The position numbers and the translations under genes were made by a program. Source: Helicobacteraceae bacterium (GTDB lineage Bacteria > Campylobacterota > Campylobacteria > Campylobacterales > Sulfurimonadaceae). From it: a stretch of 10,821 nt of DNA. Under the pieces are notes generated by a model that saw only the letters and a program-made list of their open reading frames with translations, had not been told where the DNA came from and did no database searches. Below, piece after piece: positions 1-8,016 of the stretch. The DNA lies in assembly GCA_027068615.1 (NCBI GenBank), contig JAMOQV010000038.1, forward strand, positions 1-10,821, in the 5' to 3' direction. How positions within the stretch are numbered: position 1 is the first letter of the stretch; each line of letters begins with the position of its first letter.

Positions 1-1
1 T

Positions 2-394
2 GGTAGTTTCTTATCTATCATAGGGGTTATCGTTGGTCACTATATAGCTGATTTGGTAACTACTGAGACATTTTTCTTAACAGCTACATCACTGATAGGG
101 TTTATCGCTCTTATGGGGATTAGTTCAAGAAACTCTCTTTTACTTATAGATTTTGCAAAATCACTTATAAATGATAAAGGTATTGAAAAAAGAAGAGCTA
201 TTGCTATAGCTAGTGCTACTAGAGCTAAACCTATTATGTTAACAGCTATTGCTATTATACTTGGTTCTGCCCTACTTGCATCTGATCCTGTATTTGGTGG
301 GCTTGGTGTTGCTCTTATATCTGGAACTGTAGCAGCTGTTATCGTTTCACTTATATTTATACCAATTCTTATGAATAAAACTAAAGCTATATAG
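2..394 (+). CDS. RND-family efflux permease, C-terminal end (5' truncated by window edge)
   Basis: This is the last ~130 residues of an inner-membrane RND transporter, a proton-driven pump subunit that normally works with a periplasmic adaptor and an outer-membrane channel. The frame is open from base 2, so the gene begins outside the window; the TTG at 53 is an internal codon and not a start. The visible part matches the end of the second RND membrane half: SLIGFIALMGISSRNSLLLI, then a loop with the family's RAKPIMLTA motif, then two hydrophobic helices ending in IFIPILM just before a short basic tail. The RND family assignment is firm. The substrate (drug, metal, lipid or other) cannot be told from this fragment. 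The gene converges with the histidine kinase gene and shares its terminator hairpin. Confidence 0.9.
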   Translation, partial: GSFLSIIGVIVGHYIADLVTTETFFLTATSLIGFIALMGISSRNSLLLIDFAKSLINDKGIEKRRAIAIASATRAKPIMLTAIAIILGSALLASDPVFGGLGVALISGTVAAVIVSLIFIPILMNKTKAI

Positions 395-404
395 TTAGCT
401 TTAG
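381..404. terminator. Bidirectional hairpin terminator between converging genes
   Basis: A perfect 9-bp inverted repeat, CTAAAGCTA (381-389) and TAGCTTTAG (396-404), surrounds a 6-base loop. On the + strand it is followed by TTCTTT, and on the - strand by TTTTATT, so it could end transcription in both directions. It contains the stop codon of the RND permease (392-394) and the stop codon of the histidine kinase (401-403). The stem has only two G-C pairs, so its strength is uncertain. Confidence 0.65.
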
Positions 405-1393
405 TTCTTTGCTAGTTTGATGATAAAACCTTTTTTATCTTCATCTAGTAAAGCGACACTCCCACCATGTGCTTGGGCTATCTGTTGAGATAGAACCAAT
501 CCTAAACCATTTCCTTTTACTTTTGTACTCTTAAAAGCTTGAAAAAGTTCATCTTTGTTTTCTATCTCTATACCAGAATCATAAATCTTAAATATATGGT
601 AATTATCATCATTATCTTCATATATAATCTCAACTATACCCTCTTCCTCATCATCTAATTCTATAGCATCTATAGCATTTATAACAAAGTTAGAAAATAG
701 CATCTCTAAAAGATCTTTATCTCCATTTATATAAAAATCATCATTTGGAAATACAAAACTTATCTCTTTTGAATAACCATAATACCCAGTAGCCATACAT
801 AAAGATTCTCTTATTTTTAACCAACTTACATTTGATTTTTTAGCTTTTATCCCTTTTGAAAACATTAATGTTGCTTTTATAATCCTATCTATCTTATAAA
901 CAGACTTTTGTATCTCTTCTACTATGGGGATATTTTCAGGTTTTACCCTTTTTTTAAGTGTCGAACTAAGTAAAGATATAGACCCTATAGGATTTCTTAT
1001 CTCATGTGAAAGATGTGCTGCCATCTGACCCATAGTAGCTAGATTTTCTTTCCTTTTTTGTTCTGTTATATCTGTGCAAGAGAGCATCTTTTTATCTTTA
1101 TATAACGAACTTTTTATAAGATAGGATGATGAATTAAAATTTATCTCATAATCATCATTTTCAAACTCTAAAAGTTCAAATAGCTCTTTTAAATCTTTAG
1201 CTTTTGAATTTTGTAAAAAAACATTATTATTTGCATCTAGTATCCAAATAGCATTTGGTAAAAACTCTACAACCTTTTCAACTGTATCTTGAAGATGCTT
1301 ATAAGAGTTTTTTAACTCTGTAAACTCTTTTTCAACTTTATATGTTTGTTCTATAAGGAGATTTAACTCTTCTGGACTTATAATATCAGACAT
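401..1393 (-). CDS. flgS: Cytoplasmic sensor histidine kinase, probably FlgS (flagellar two-component system)
   Basis: This 330-residue histidine kinase has no membrane segment. It has a helical N-terminus (about 8-45), a PAS-like region (about 42-110), then the dimerisation and phosphoacceptor helix with H-box SHEIRNP (His130). The ATP-binding domain has an N-box at 235-244 (NFVINAIDAI), a DSG G1 box at 272-274, and a G2 box at 293-311 (KGNGLGL...AHGG), so all catalytic motifs are intact. A soluble kinase with the N-terminal LIEQTYKVEKE stretch and the MGQMAAHLSHEIRNPIGSIS core resembles FlgS as I remember it from Campylobacter and Helicobacter. FlgS there reads the state of the flagellar export apparatus and phosphorylates the sigma-54 activator FlgR. 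Its ATG overlaps the aminopeptidase stop by one base (TAATG), with only a distant AGG upstream, which suggests coupled translation. No response regulator lies nearby. The kinase call is certain; FlgS is likely. Confidence 0.8.
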   Translation of the reverse strand: MSDIISPEELNLLIEQTYKVEKEFTELKNSYKHLQDTVEKVVEFLPNAIWILDANNNVFLQNSKAKDLKELFELLEFENDDYEINFNSSSYLIKSSLYKDKKMLSCTDITEQKRKENLATMGQMAAHLSHEIRNPIGSISLLSSTLKKRVKPENIPIVEEIQKSVYKIDRIIKATLMFSKGIKAKKSNVSWLKIRESLCMATGYYGYSKEISFVFPNDDFYINGDKDLLEMLFSNFVINAIDAIELDDEEEGIVEIIYEDNDDNYHIFKIYDSGIEIENKDELFQAFKSTKVKGNGLGLVLSQQIAQAHGGSVALLDEDKKGFIIKLAKN

Positions 1394-2652
1394 TACTCAC
1401 AAAAACCTAAAATTATCTTGTATAAAGAGTGTGCATCATCACTTCCACAAAGTTCTCTGATAGAGTGCATCGCATAAGTTGGTAAACCAACATCTAAAGT
1501 CTCAATACCTAATCTTGTAGCAGTTATAGGACCTATAGTTGAACCACAGCCCATATCTGAACGAGTTACAAACTGTTGATAAGGTTCATTTACCTTTGAA
1601 GCTACATCCATAAACTTAGAGATTGTTATAGAGTTAGATGCATATCTTTGATTTGCATTTACTTTAATAACTGTACCTTTATTTATATATGGAGAGTGTT
1701 CTTTGTCATGTTTTGATGAAAAATTTGGATGTATGGCATGAGCATTATCTGCACTTATAAGAATTGAAGTTCTTATCATAGCCATATAATCATCATAATC
1801 TTTATAAACTCTTCTTAGTACATTTTCTAAGAAACTACCCCCTGCTCCACTTGTACTTTCACTTCCAACCTCTTCATGGTCACTTGCTACTAAAAGCATA
1901 GGTGTATCTGCTTCAACACTACAAATACTCAATAATCCCACATAGCAAGACAAAAGATTATCAAGTCTAGCAGAAGCTATAAAATCATCTCTTAAGCCTA
2001 CAAAAGATGCTTTTTGAGTATCATAAAAACTAAGTTCAGATGCATATATCTCTTTTGCATCTCTTATATCGTTTTTCTCTAATTGCCACGATATAAACTC
2101 TTTAAAATCAAAATCTTCATTTGTTGTAAGTATAGGAGATATATCTGTTTGTTTATTTATAGTTCTATCTTTATTTGCTTTATCATCTAAATGTATAGCT
2201 AAAGATGGTACTATCGCTATAGGTTTTTTTACATCAATAAGTGTAGTTTGTAACTTATTTTGTGAATCAAGATAACTAACCCTACCTGCTAAAGATAAAT
2301 CTCTATCAAACCATGGATTTAGCAAAAGACCTCCATAACTCTCAACTCCAAACTTAACAACTCCATACTCTTTTATAACTGCATTTGGTTTTAGCTTTAG
2401 ATTTGGTGAATCTGTATGACACCCTACCATAGTATAGTTTTTGTTTTTAGAGTATGTAAAAGCTATAACAGAAGAATCATTACGGGTTACAAAATACTTT
2501 TTACCATGTATCAATTCCCATTTTTGTTCCTCATAAAGTCTTTCAAATCCTGCATTTTCTAACATCATTGTCATATTTTTAGTAGCATGAAATGGTGTTG
2601 GAGATGCATCTAAAAAACCTAATAAACCCTCATTAAAATCTTGTTTTTTCAT
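1393..2652 (-). CDS. apeB: M18-family aspartyl aminopeptidase (zinc-dependent)
   Basis: This is a full-length (419 residues) M18 metallo-aminopeptidase, a cytosolic enzyme family that removes N-terminal acidic or neutral residues from peptides and assembles as a tetrahedral dodecamer. The expected metal ligands and catalytic residues are present. They are His79 in GCHTDSPNLKLKP, Asp231 in ARLDN, Glu260-Glu261 in SDHEEVGS, Asp302 in SADNAHA and His396 in AMHSIRE. The TRSDMGCGSTIGP loop is also typical. No signal peptide is visible. The ATG sits in an ATGA overlap with the stop of the upstream sugar dehydratase gene, with an AGGA ribosome site at 2660-2663, 7 bases away. It is probably translated from the same message as the sugar genes, although a peptidase has no obvious link to them. 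The family is firm; the exact peptide substrate is not known. Confidence 0.93.
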   Translation of the reverse strand: MKKQDFNEGLLGFLDASPTPFHATKNMTMMLENAGFERLYEEQKWELIHGKKYFVTRNDSSVIAFTYSKNKNYTMVGCHTDSPNLKLKPNAVIKEYGVVKFGVESYGGLLLNPWFDRDLSLAGRVSYLDSQNKLQTTLIDVKKPIAIVPSLAIHLDDKANKDRTINKQTDISPILTTNEDFDFKEFISWQLEKNDIRDAKEIYASELSFYDTQKASFVGLRDDFIASARLDNLLSCYVGLLSICSVEADTPMLLVASDHEEVGSESTSGAGGSFLENVLRRVYKDYDDYMAMIRTSILISADNAHAIHPNFSSKHDKEHSPYINKGTVIKVNANQRYASNSITISKFMDVASKVNEPYQQFVTRSDMGCGSTIGPITATRLGIETLDVGLPTYAMHSIRELCGSDDAHSLYKIILGFCE

Positions 2653-4394
2653 ATATTTGTCCTATGTTGAAATTCTGGTACTATATCTTTTAGTTTTGCA
2701 AGTTTATCTTCACAAACTAAAAGCTCTTTTATATCTTTATTTAATCTATCTATATCGTAAAATGTTGGTTTAGCTATAGTTATGGAGTTATATTTTGTAT
2801 ATTTATCTGTATCTGAGATAAGCAACTCTTCATAGAGTTTTTCACCACTTTTTAAACCAACTATATCTATATCTATATCTTTTTTACCACTTAACTTTAT
2901 CATCTTTTTTGCTAAATCATATATTTTTATAGGTTCACCCATATCGAGTATAAATATTTCAGCTCCTCTACCCAAACTTCCAGCTTGTAAAACAAGTTCA
3001 CAAGCTTCAGATATAAGCATAAAGTATCTTGTTATATCTTTATGAGTAACTGTTAGATTTTTACCTTTTTTTATTTGTGATTTAAATTTTGGTATAACAC
3101 TTCCACTACTTCCTAAAACATTTCCAAATCTTACAGAAACTATCTCTGTAGAGTTTGTTAGATTTGCCAAAGAGATATTTTGAGCATAAAGTTCACAAAC
3201 TCTTTTTGTAGCACCCATAACATTTGTAGGCCTTACAGCTTTATCTGTTGATGTTAAAATAACTTTTTTTACATCAAACTTACAAGATGTATCTATAATA
3301 TTTTTTGTACCTATTATATTGTTTTTTATAGCCTCATCTATATTTAACTCACAAAGTGTTACATGTTTATATGCTGATGTATGTATCACTATATCTGGAT
3401 TGTATTTTTTAAAAGTTTTCTCTAAAGCTTCTGTATCTAAAACTGTCTGCATAACAGGAACACATACCTTAGCATCTGCCATCTCTTGGTCTATCTTATA
3501 AAGATTAAATTCACTGTTATCTAACATAACAACAAAAGAAGCTTTATATCTAACACATTGCCTTACACATTCACTACCTATACTTCCACCTGCTCCTGTT
3601 ACAAGTATAACTCTATCTTTTATAAAAGCCTCTATCGCTTTTTTATCCAAATCTTGAGGTCTTCTTGCAAGTAAATCTTCTACAGATATATCTTTTAAAT
3701 GATTTTTTACACCATTTTTTATAAATCTCTCTTCTAAAGATGGTAGAATTTTAATAGTCTTAAAAACTTTGTTATATTTTTCAAAAATCTCATTTATTCT
3801 ACTTTGATTTGAAGTAGGAATGGTGATAGCTAACATATCAAAATTGTATTTTTGTTTATCTATATATTTATCTAAAGTTTGTGGAGAGATTATCTGTATA
3901 GAGTCTATACTTCTGTTTTGTTTTACTTTGTCATCATCTACAAAATATATAACTTTATATTCACTATTTTTAAACTCATTTTCCAATCTTAAAGCAGAAT
4001 TGCCAGAACCATATATAACAACATCTTTACTTTTTTTTATCTTGCTTTTATTCATAAAGTAGTTATAACTATACATCATAAAATTTATAGCAAAAAGATA
4101 TAAAAAAAGTTCACTTGTTAAAAATGATAACCAAAATTCACCATAATAATAAATAGCATAAAAGAAAAAAGGGATTATATAAACTATACTCTTCATAAGA
4201 AAAGTTTGTGTAGTTGATTTTGACCAACTCAAATTATAATCACTAAAAATACTATAAGATGCTAACATTCTTAGTGATATAACACTCAAAACCAGAGATA
4301 AATCAAACTCATAATGAAAGATTAAAAAAGTCCACCAAAAAGTTATAAAAGATAAAACAATTATAACTAAAAAATTAAGTATCTTCTTATTCAC
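2649..4394 (-). CDS. Membrane-bound nucleotide-sugar 4,6-dehydratase of the PglF/WbpM/CapD family
   Basis: This 581-residue protein is close in length to known PglF and WbpM. It has about four N-terminal membrane helices (roughly 6-26, 33-50, 68-84 and 87-111). A Rossmann-like domain begins at 125 (VVIYGSGNSALR), and the catalytic extended-SDR domain begins near 260. The SDR domain has the NAD site TGAGGSIG (266-273). It also has the family's altered active site, TSTDKA (381-386) and NVMGATK (391-397), in which Met393 stands where most SDRs have Tyr, with Lys397 retained and Thr383-Asp384-Lys385 as acid/base residues. The family converts UDP-GlcNAc to UDP-4-keto-6-deoxy-GlcNAc, the first step towards bacillosamine, QuiNAc or FucNAc sugars. 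The start is a GTG with no clear ribosome site, 2 bases after the gmd stop; a TGA two codons upstream excludes a longer form. Which glycan it serves cannot be told here. Confidence 0.9.
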   Translation of the reverse strand: MNKKILNFLVIIVLSFITFWWTFLIFHYEFDLSLVLSVISLRMLASYSIFSDYNLSWSKSTTQTFLMKSIVYIIPFFFYAIYYYGEFWLSFLTSELFLYLFAINFMMYSYNYFMNKSKIKKSKDVVIYGSGNSALRLENEFKNSEYKVIYFVDDDKVKQNRSIDSIQIISPQTLDKYIDKQKYNFDMLAITIPTSNQSRINEIFEKYNKVFKTIKILPSLEERFIKNGVKNHLKDISVEDLLARRPQDLDKKAIEAFIKDRVILVTGAGGSIGSECVRQCVRYKASFVVMLDNSEFNLYKIDQEMADAKVCVPVMQTVLDTEALEKTFKKYNPDIVIHTSAYKHVTLCELNIDEAIKNNIIGTKNIIDTSCKFDVKKVILTSTDKAVRPTNVMGATKRVCELYAQNISLANLTNSTEIVSVRFGNVLGSSGSVIPKFKSQIKKGKNLTVTHKDITRYFMLISEACELVLQAGSLGRGAEIFILDMGEPIKIYDLAKKMIKLSGKKDIDIDIVGLKSGEKLYEELLISDTDKYTKYNSITIAKPTFYDIDRLNKDIKELLVCEDKLAKLKDIVPEFQHRTNI

Positions 4395-4396
4395 TT

Positions 4397-5521
4397 TTAT
4401 TCAAAATAACTCATAGTTTTATATCCACCCTCTTTAAGGTAAACATCTTGTGTCATAAGTTTTAAATCATGTTTCATCATATCATTTACTAACTCTTCTA
4501 GTTTATACTCTCTACTCCAACCTAATTTTGTTTCCGCTTTTGTTGGATCACCTAAAAGTAAGTCAACCTCAGTTGGTCTAAAATATCTTTCATCAACAGA
4601 TACTACTTCTAAGCCTATTTCAAGTTGGTATTTTGGATTTGAACAAGATTTTATATAACCTTTTTCATCTACACCCTCACCTTTAAACTCTAACTCTATA
4701 CCACAATAAGAAAAAGCCATTTTTACAAAATCTCTTACTTTTGTAGTTTTACCAGTAGCAATTACCCAGTCTTCTGCTTCTTCAGCTTGCAATATAAGCC
4801 ACATCATTCTTACATAATCTTTTGCATGACCCCAATCTCTTTGTGCATCTAGATTACCCAAATAAAGTTTATCTTGAAGTCCTAATGCTATCTTAGATGC
4901 TGCACGAGTGATTTTTCTTGTTACAAAAGTCTCACCCCTTACAGGGCTTTCATGATTAAATAATATTCCATTACAGGCAAACATACCATAAGCTTCACGG
5001 TAATTTACAGTTATCCAATATGCATACATCTTTGCCACTGCATAAGGACTTCTAGGATAAAATGGTGTCGTTTCACTTTGAGGTGTTTCTTGAACTTTTC
5101 CATAAAGCTCTGAAGTTGATGCTTGATAAATTTTTGTTTTTTTAGTTAGACCTAAAAGTTTTACAGCTTCAAGTATCCTAAGAGTTCCTGTACCATCTGC
5201 ATTTGCAACATACTCAGGTGTTTCAAAACTTACTGCAACATGACTCATAGCAGCAAGATTATATATCTCATCAGGTTGAACATCTTGAATAATACGAGTT
5301 AAATTCATACTATCTGTCATATCACCATAATGAAGTATAAGATTCCTATTTTCTACATGTGGATCCTGGTATAAATGGTCTATTCTATCTGTATTAAATA
5401 AAGAAGCTCTTCTTTTTATACCATGAACAATATAACCTTTTTTTAGTAAAAATTCTGCTAGATAACTACCATCCTGCCCTGTTATACCCGTAATTAATGC
5501 TATTTTTTTATTATCTGTCAT
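4397..5521 (-). CDS. gmd: GDP-mannose 4,6-dehydratase
   Basis: This 374-residue SDR enzyme has the usual length and converts GDP-D-mannose to GDP-4-keto-6-deoxy-D-mannose, the shared precursor of GDP-fucose, GDP-rhamnose, GDP-perosamine and related sugars. It shows the NADP site TGITGQDG (11-18), the arginine-rich KRRAS loop (36-40), the catalytic Thr136 and Glu138 in ASTSELYG, and Tyr160 and Lys164 in SPYAVAKMYAYW. It also has the substrate-binding stretch NHESPVRGETFVTRKI (189-204). These positions match E. coli Gmd with a shift of four residues. The ATG lies 3 bases after the ugd stop without a strong ribosome site, so translation is probably coupled. No reductase or epimerase (WcaG/GMER or Rmd) that would finish the sugar is encoded in the window. 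Confidence 0.97.
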   Translation of the reverse strand: MTDNKKIALITGITGQDGSYLAEFLLKKGYIVHGIKRRASLFNTDRIDHLYQDPHVENRNLILHYGDMTDSMNLTRIIQDVQPDEIYNLAAMSHVAVSFETPEYVANADGTGTLRILEAVKLLGLTKKTKIYQASTSELYGKVQETPQSETTPFYPRSPYAVAKMYAYWITVNYREAYGMFACNGILFNHESPVRGETFVTRKITRAASKIALGLQDKLYLGNLDAQRDWGHAKDYVRMMWLILQAEEAEDWVIATGKTTKVRDFVKMAFSYCGIELEFKGEGVDEKGYIKSCSNPKYQLEIGLEVVSVDERYFRPTEVDLLLGDPTKAETKLGWSREYKLEELVNDMMKHDLKLMTQDVYLKEGGYKTMSYFE

Positions 5522-5524
5522 CTA

Positions 5525-6694
5525 TTAACTATCACTTTTAAATATATCTCTAGTATAAACTTTGTCAGCTACATCAGATATATCATCTTCTAATCTATTT
5601 GCAACAATTATATCTGAGATAGATTTGAACTCATCTAAGTCTCTAATAACTCTAGATCTAAAAAATTCATCCTCTTTTAGACAAGGTTCATATATAACAA
5701 CCTCCACACCTTTAGCTTTAATCCGTTTCATAATACCCTGAATAGCTGAGCTTCTAAAGTTATCTGAGCCAGATTTCATAGTAAGTCTATATATACCTAC
5801 AATAGAAGGGTTTTTAGCTAGGATGCTATTTGCTACAAAATCCTTTCTTGTAGAGTTTGCTTTTACTATAGCTTCTATAAGATTTGATGGTACATTTTTA
5901 TAGTTAGCTAAAAGCTGTTTAGTGTCTTTTGGTAAACAATACCCACCATAACCAAATGATGGGTTATTGTAATGATTACCTATTCTAGGGTCTAATCCTA
6001 CACCCTCTATAATCTGTTTTGTATCAAGGTTAAGACTCTGTGCATAACTATCTAGTTCATTAAAGTAAGCTACTCTCATAGCTAAGTAAGTGTTTGAAAA
6101 AAGTTTTATAGCTTCTGCTTCTGTTGAATCTGTAAACAATATATCTATATTTTCTTTTTTTGCACCTTGAGCTAGTAAATTTGCAAATATTTCTGCTCTT
6201 TTTGATTTTTCACCAACTATAATTCTACTTGGATAAAGGTTGTCATAAAGAGCTTTTCCCTCTCTTAAAAACTCTGGTGAAAATATAATATTTGAAGTGT
6301 TAAATCTTTCACTTAACTCTTTTGTATAACCAACTGGTACAGTTGATTTTATTACCATAGTTGTATCTGGATTTATCTCTAAAACATCAGCAACAACATA
6401 TTCGATAGATTTAGTATTAAAATAATTTGTTTCAGGGTCATAATCTGTTGGTGTTGAGATGATAACAAAATCAGCATCTTTATAAGCTTCCTCTTTATCT
6501 AAAGTAGCTCTAAAATTTATATCATCTCTTTGAAGATACTCCTGTATCTCTTTATCTTCTATAGGAGATATCTTTTTGTTTAACATTTCAACTTTTTCTG
6601 GTATGATATCCAATGCTACAACTTCATTATGTTGAGCTAACAACACTCCGTTTGAAAGTCCAACATATCCTGTTCCTGCTATCGCTATTTTCAT
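5525..6694 (-). CDS. ugd: UDP-glucose 6-dehydrogenase
   Basis: The enzyme oxidises UDP-glucose to UDP-glucuronate with two NAD+, supplying acidic sugar for capsule, LPS or other surface glycans. It has the N-terminal NAD motif GTGYVG (7-12), the STPTDYDP loop (80-87), KSTVPVGYT (116-124), FSPEFLREGKALYDN (138-152) and the catalytic cysteine Cys253 in FGYGGYCLPKDTKQL. The sequence reads very close to E. coli Ugd (388 residues) from end to end. The start chosen is the ATG at 6692-6694, giving 389 residues. It begins directly with MKIAIAGTGYVG and has an AGGTGG ribosome site 7 bases upstream. An in-frame ATG at 6710-6712 would add MIGGTK, but that extension encodes the ribosome site itself. This is the first gene of the compact sugar operon. 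Confidence 0.96.
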   Translation of the reverse strand: MKIAIAGTGYVGLSNGVLLAQHNEVVALDIIPEKVEMLNKKISPIEDKEIQEYLQRDDINFRATLDKEEAYKDADFVIISTPTDYDPETNYFNTKSIEYVVADVLEINPDTTMVIKSTVPVGYTKELSERFNTSNIIFSPEFLREGKALYDNLYPSRIIVGEKSKRAEIFANLLAQGAKKENIDILFTDSTEAEAIKLFSNTYLAMRVAYFNELDSYAQSLNLDTKQIIEGVGLDPRIGNHYNNPSFGYGGYCLPKDTKQLLANYKNVPSNLIEAIVKANSTRKDFVANSILAKNPSIVGIYRLTMKSGSDNFRSSAIQGIMKRIKAKGVEVVIYEPCLKEDEFFRSRVIRDLDEFKSISDIIVANRLEDDISDVADKVYTRDIFKSDS

Positions 6695-6753
6695 TTTAGT
6701 ACCACCTATCATTAAAATTGTTTTATTTTAACTAAACATTTCTTCATTTATAT
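6695..6753 (-). promoter_or_regulatory. Possible promoter region of the sugar operon (ugd onward)
   Basis: This 59-base gap is the widest in the - strand gene series and separates the envelope module from the sugar operon. It is almost entirely A and T. Two -10-like hexamers are readable on the - strand: TATAAA at 6747-6752 and TAAAAT at 6725-6730. Neither has a convincing -35 partner, though Campylobacterota sigma-70 promoters often lack one. No stable terminator hairpin is visible, so read-through from upstream is also possible. Confidence 0.3.
6701..6707 (-). promoter_or_regulatory. Ribosome binding site that decides the ugd start
   Basis: On the - strand this reads AGGTGGT, six bases before the ATG at 6692-6694. 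It is the best Shine-Dalgarno match among the sugar genes. It lies inside any reading frame begun at the upstream ATG (6710-6712), which has no comparable site before it, so the downstream ATG is preferred. Confidence 0.7.
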
Positions 6754-8007
6754 TTAAGAATTATCATCATTTAATTCCATATAACCTTTAAGCTTATTCT
6801 TTTTAGATAATAATTCAACATTTTTTGACATCTCATTTGTTGTAAGATGATAGTGTTCATAAAGTTTTTCTAGTGATTCATTTATCTTATCATTTAAACT
6901 TATGCCTATTTTATCTATCTGTTCTTTTAATTCTAACATATGCTTATCATCTGAAAATTTTAATTGTTGCGTTATATCTATAAGTTGCTGTTGTGTGTTT
7001 AAATAATCTGACTTTACTAATTCTATATTATTTATCATCTCTTTCATAATTAAGTATGTATCATAAACTTTACTACTTTGAATTTCTAATGTCTCCATCT
7101 TACTTGATGATAAAACCATATCTTTAATAATTCTTTCACTTTGATTTTTTATATCTTCAATCTTATTTTCACTTTCATTTAAAGAAGTTGTCATCCCTTC
7201 TGTATGTGTTTTTAATGTTATTATCTGTTTCTCAAATGCATTTGTAATGCCAGATAGTTGAGATAATGTTTCATCCTTGATAGATTTTGATATACTTGAA
7301 GATATACTTTTTATATAATTCATTTGTTCTTTTACTTCAAGCACATCCTCTTTCAAATCACATCTATGTTCTAAAGCTTTTTCTAAAATTACTCTAATAT
7401 TATTAAAATATTCTTTTTCACTAATTTTAATAACTTCTATATGTTTATGTACAATATCATTCAATGCAGGTAAACGAACATCCGTAAAATCATCTAATCT
7501 ATTTGTTATATCTTTATACCGATTATTCATCTCATCAAATTTTTCTAAAAATTTCATCTGATTGACTTGTATAATTTCAAGTGCTTTTATATCTTGGTGA
7601 AACTTCTCTCTTAATTCTTGCTGAGCCTTTATCTCATCTTCTTGTTTTGCCAGCATCTCTTTTTCTAATTCAAAACTAAAAGTTTTTAATTCTGAGATTT
7701 GGTATATCAAATCATGTGTTGATTCTAGTTGTAATTTTGATTGTTCAACTATCTGTGTTTGATGAAGTATATTCATAACTATATATAAAAATAACGAAAC
7801 AACCAACGGAAATAAAGATTCGCGTATAAGTAGTATTAAATCTTTATTTTCAGGATAAGTTATAAAATGTATAATTGAACTTATAAGCCCTATTGTCATA
7901 ACAAGAGGTGCATAATTAATTTTATTTACCTCTTTATATATCAATATATGTCTTACAAAAAGTAACCCCATAAATAAAAAAGCTAACAGTATATATCCAC
8001 TAAACAT
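6754..8007 (-). CDS. Inner-membrane protein with long coiled-coil domain, function unknown
   Basis: I do not recognise this 417-residue protein. Three hydrophobic helices are visible at about 3-19, 33-50 and 62-81. About 335 hydrophilic, heptad-rich residues follow, with almost no Gly or Pro, predicted to be nearly all alpha-helix and coiled coil (about 85-405). The loop after the first helix is basic (R19, K25, K29) and the loop after the second is mostly acidic. By the positive-inside rule this puts the N-terminus outside and the coiled-coil tail in the cytoplasm. I see no HAMP domain, chemoreceptor signalling tip, MotA/ExbB motif or HlyD-type adaptor fold. An AGGA ribosome site overlaps the stop of the TolC-OmpA gene 9 bases upstream, so the two are almost surely co-transcribed. 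This suggests, but does not show, a role as its inner-membrane or scaffold partner. Confidence 0.85.
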   Translation of the reverse strand: MFSGYILLAFLFMGLLFVRHILIYKEVNKINYAPLVMTIGLISSIIHFITYPENKDLILLIRESLFPLVVSLFLYIVMNILHQTQIVEQSKLQLESTHDLIYQISELKTFSFELEKEMLAKQEDEIKAQQELREKFHQDIKALEIIQVNQMKFLEKFDEMNNRYKDITNRLDDFTDVRLPALNDIVHKHIEVIKISEKEYFNNIRVILEKALEHRCDLKEDVLEVKEQMNYIKSISSSISKSIKDETLSQLSGITNAFEKQIITLKTHTEGMTTSLNESENKIEDIKNQSERIIKDMVLSSSKMETLEIQSSKVYDTYLIMKEMINNIELVKSDYLNTQQQLIDITQQLKFSDDKHMLELKEQIDKIGISLNDKINESLEKLYEHYHLTTNEMSKNVELLSKKNKLKGYMELNDDNS

Positions 8008-8016
8008 AAAAAAATC

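Noticed and set aside
53..394. A complete small protein starting at TTG 53 on the + strand
   Set aside because: The same frame is open to the left edge and the sequence before the TTG continues the RND family pattern, so this is the tail of a larger gene.
3319..4062. + strand open frames opposite the sugar dehydratase gene (3319-3501 and 3820-4062)
   Set aside because: They lie antisense to a well-supported gene, show no family resemblance and reflect low stop density in the opposite frame.
6713..6753. A terminator hairpin between the coiled-coil gene and ugd
   Set aside because: Only a 5-bp A/T-rich stem with a long loop can be drawn, which is expected by chance in such sequence.
6754..8007. 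A methyl-accepting chemotaxis protein
   Set aside because: It has membrane helices and coiled coil, but no HAMP domain, no conserved signalling tip and no sensor domain.
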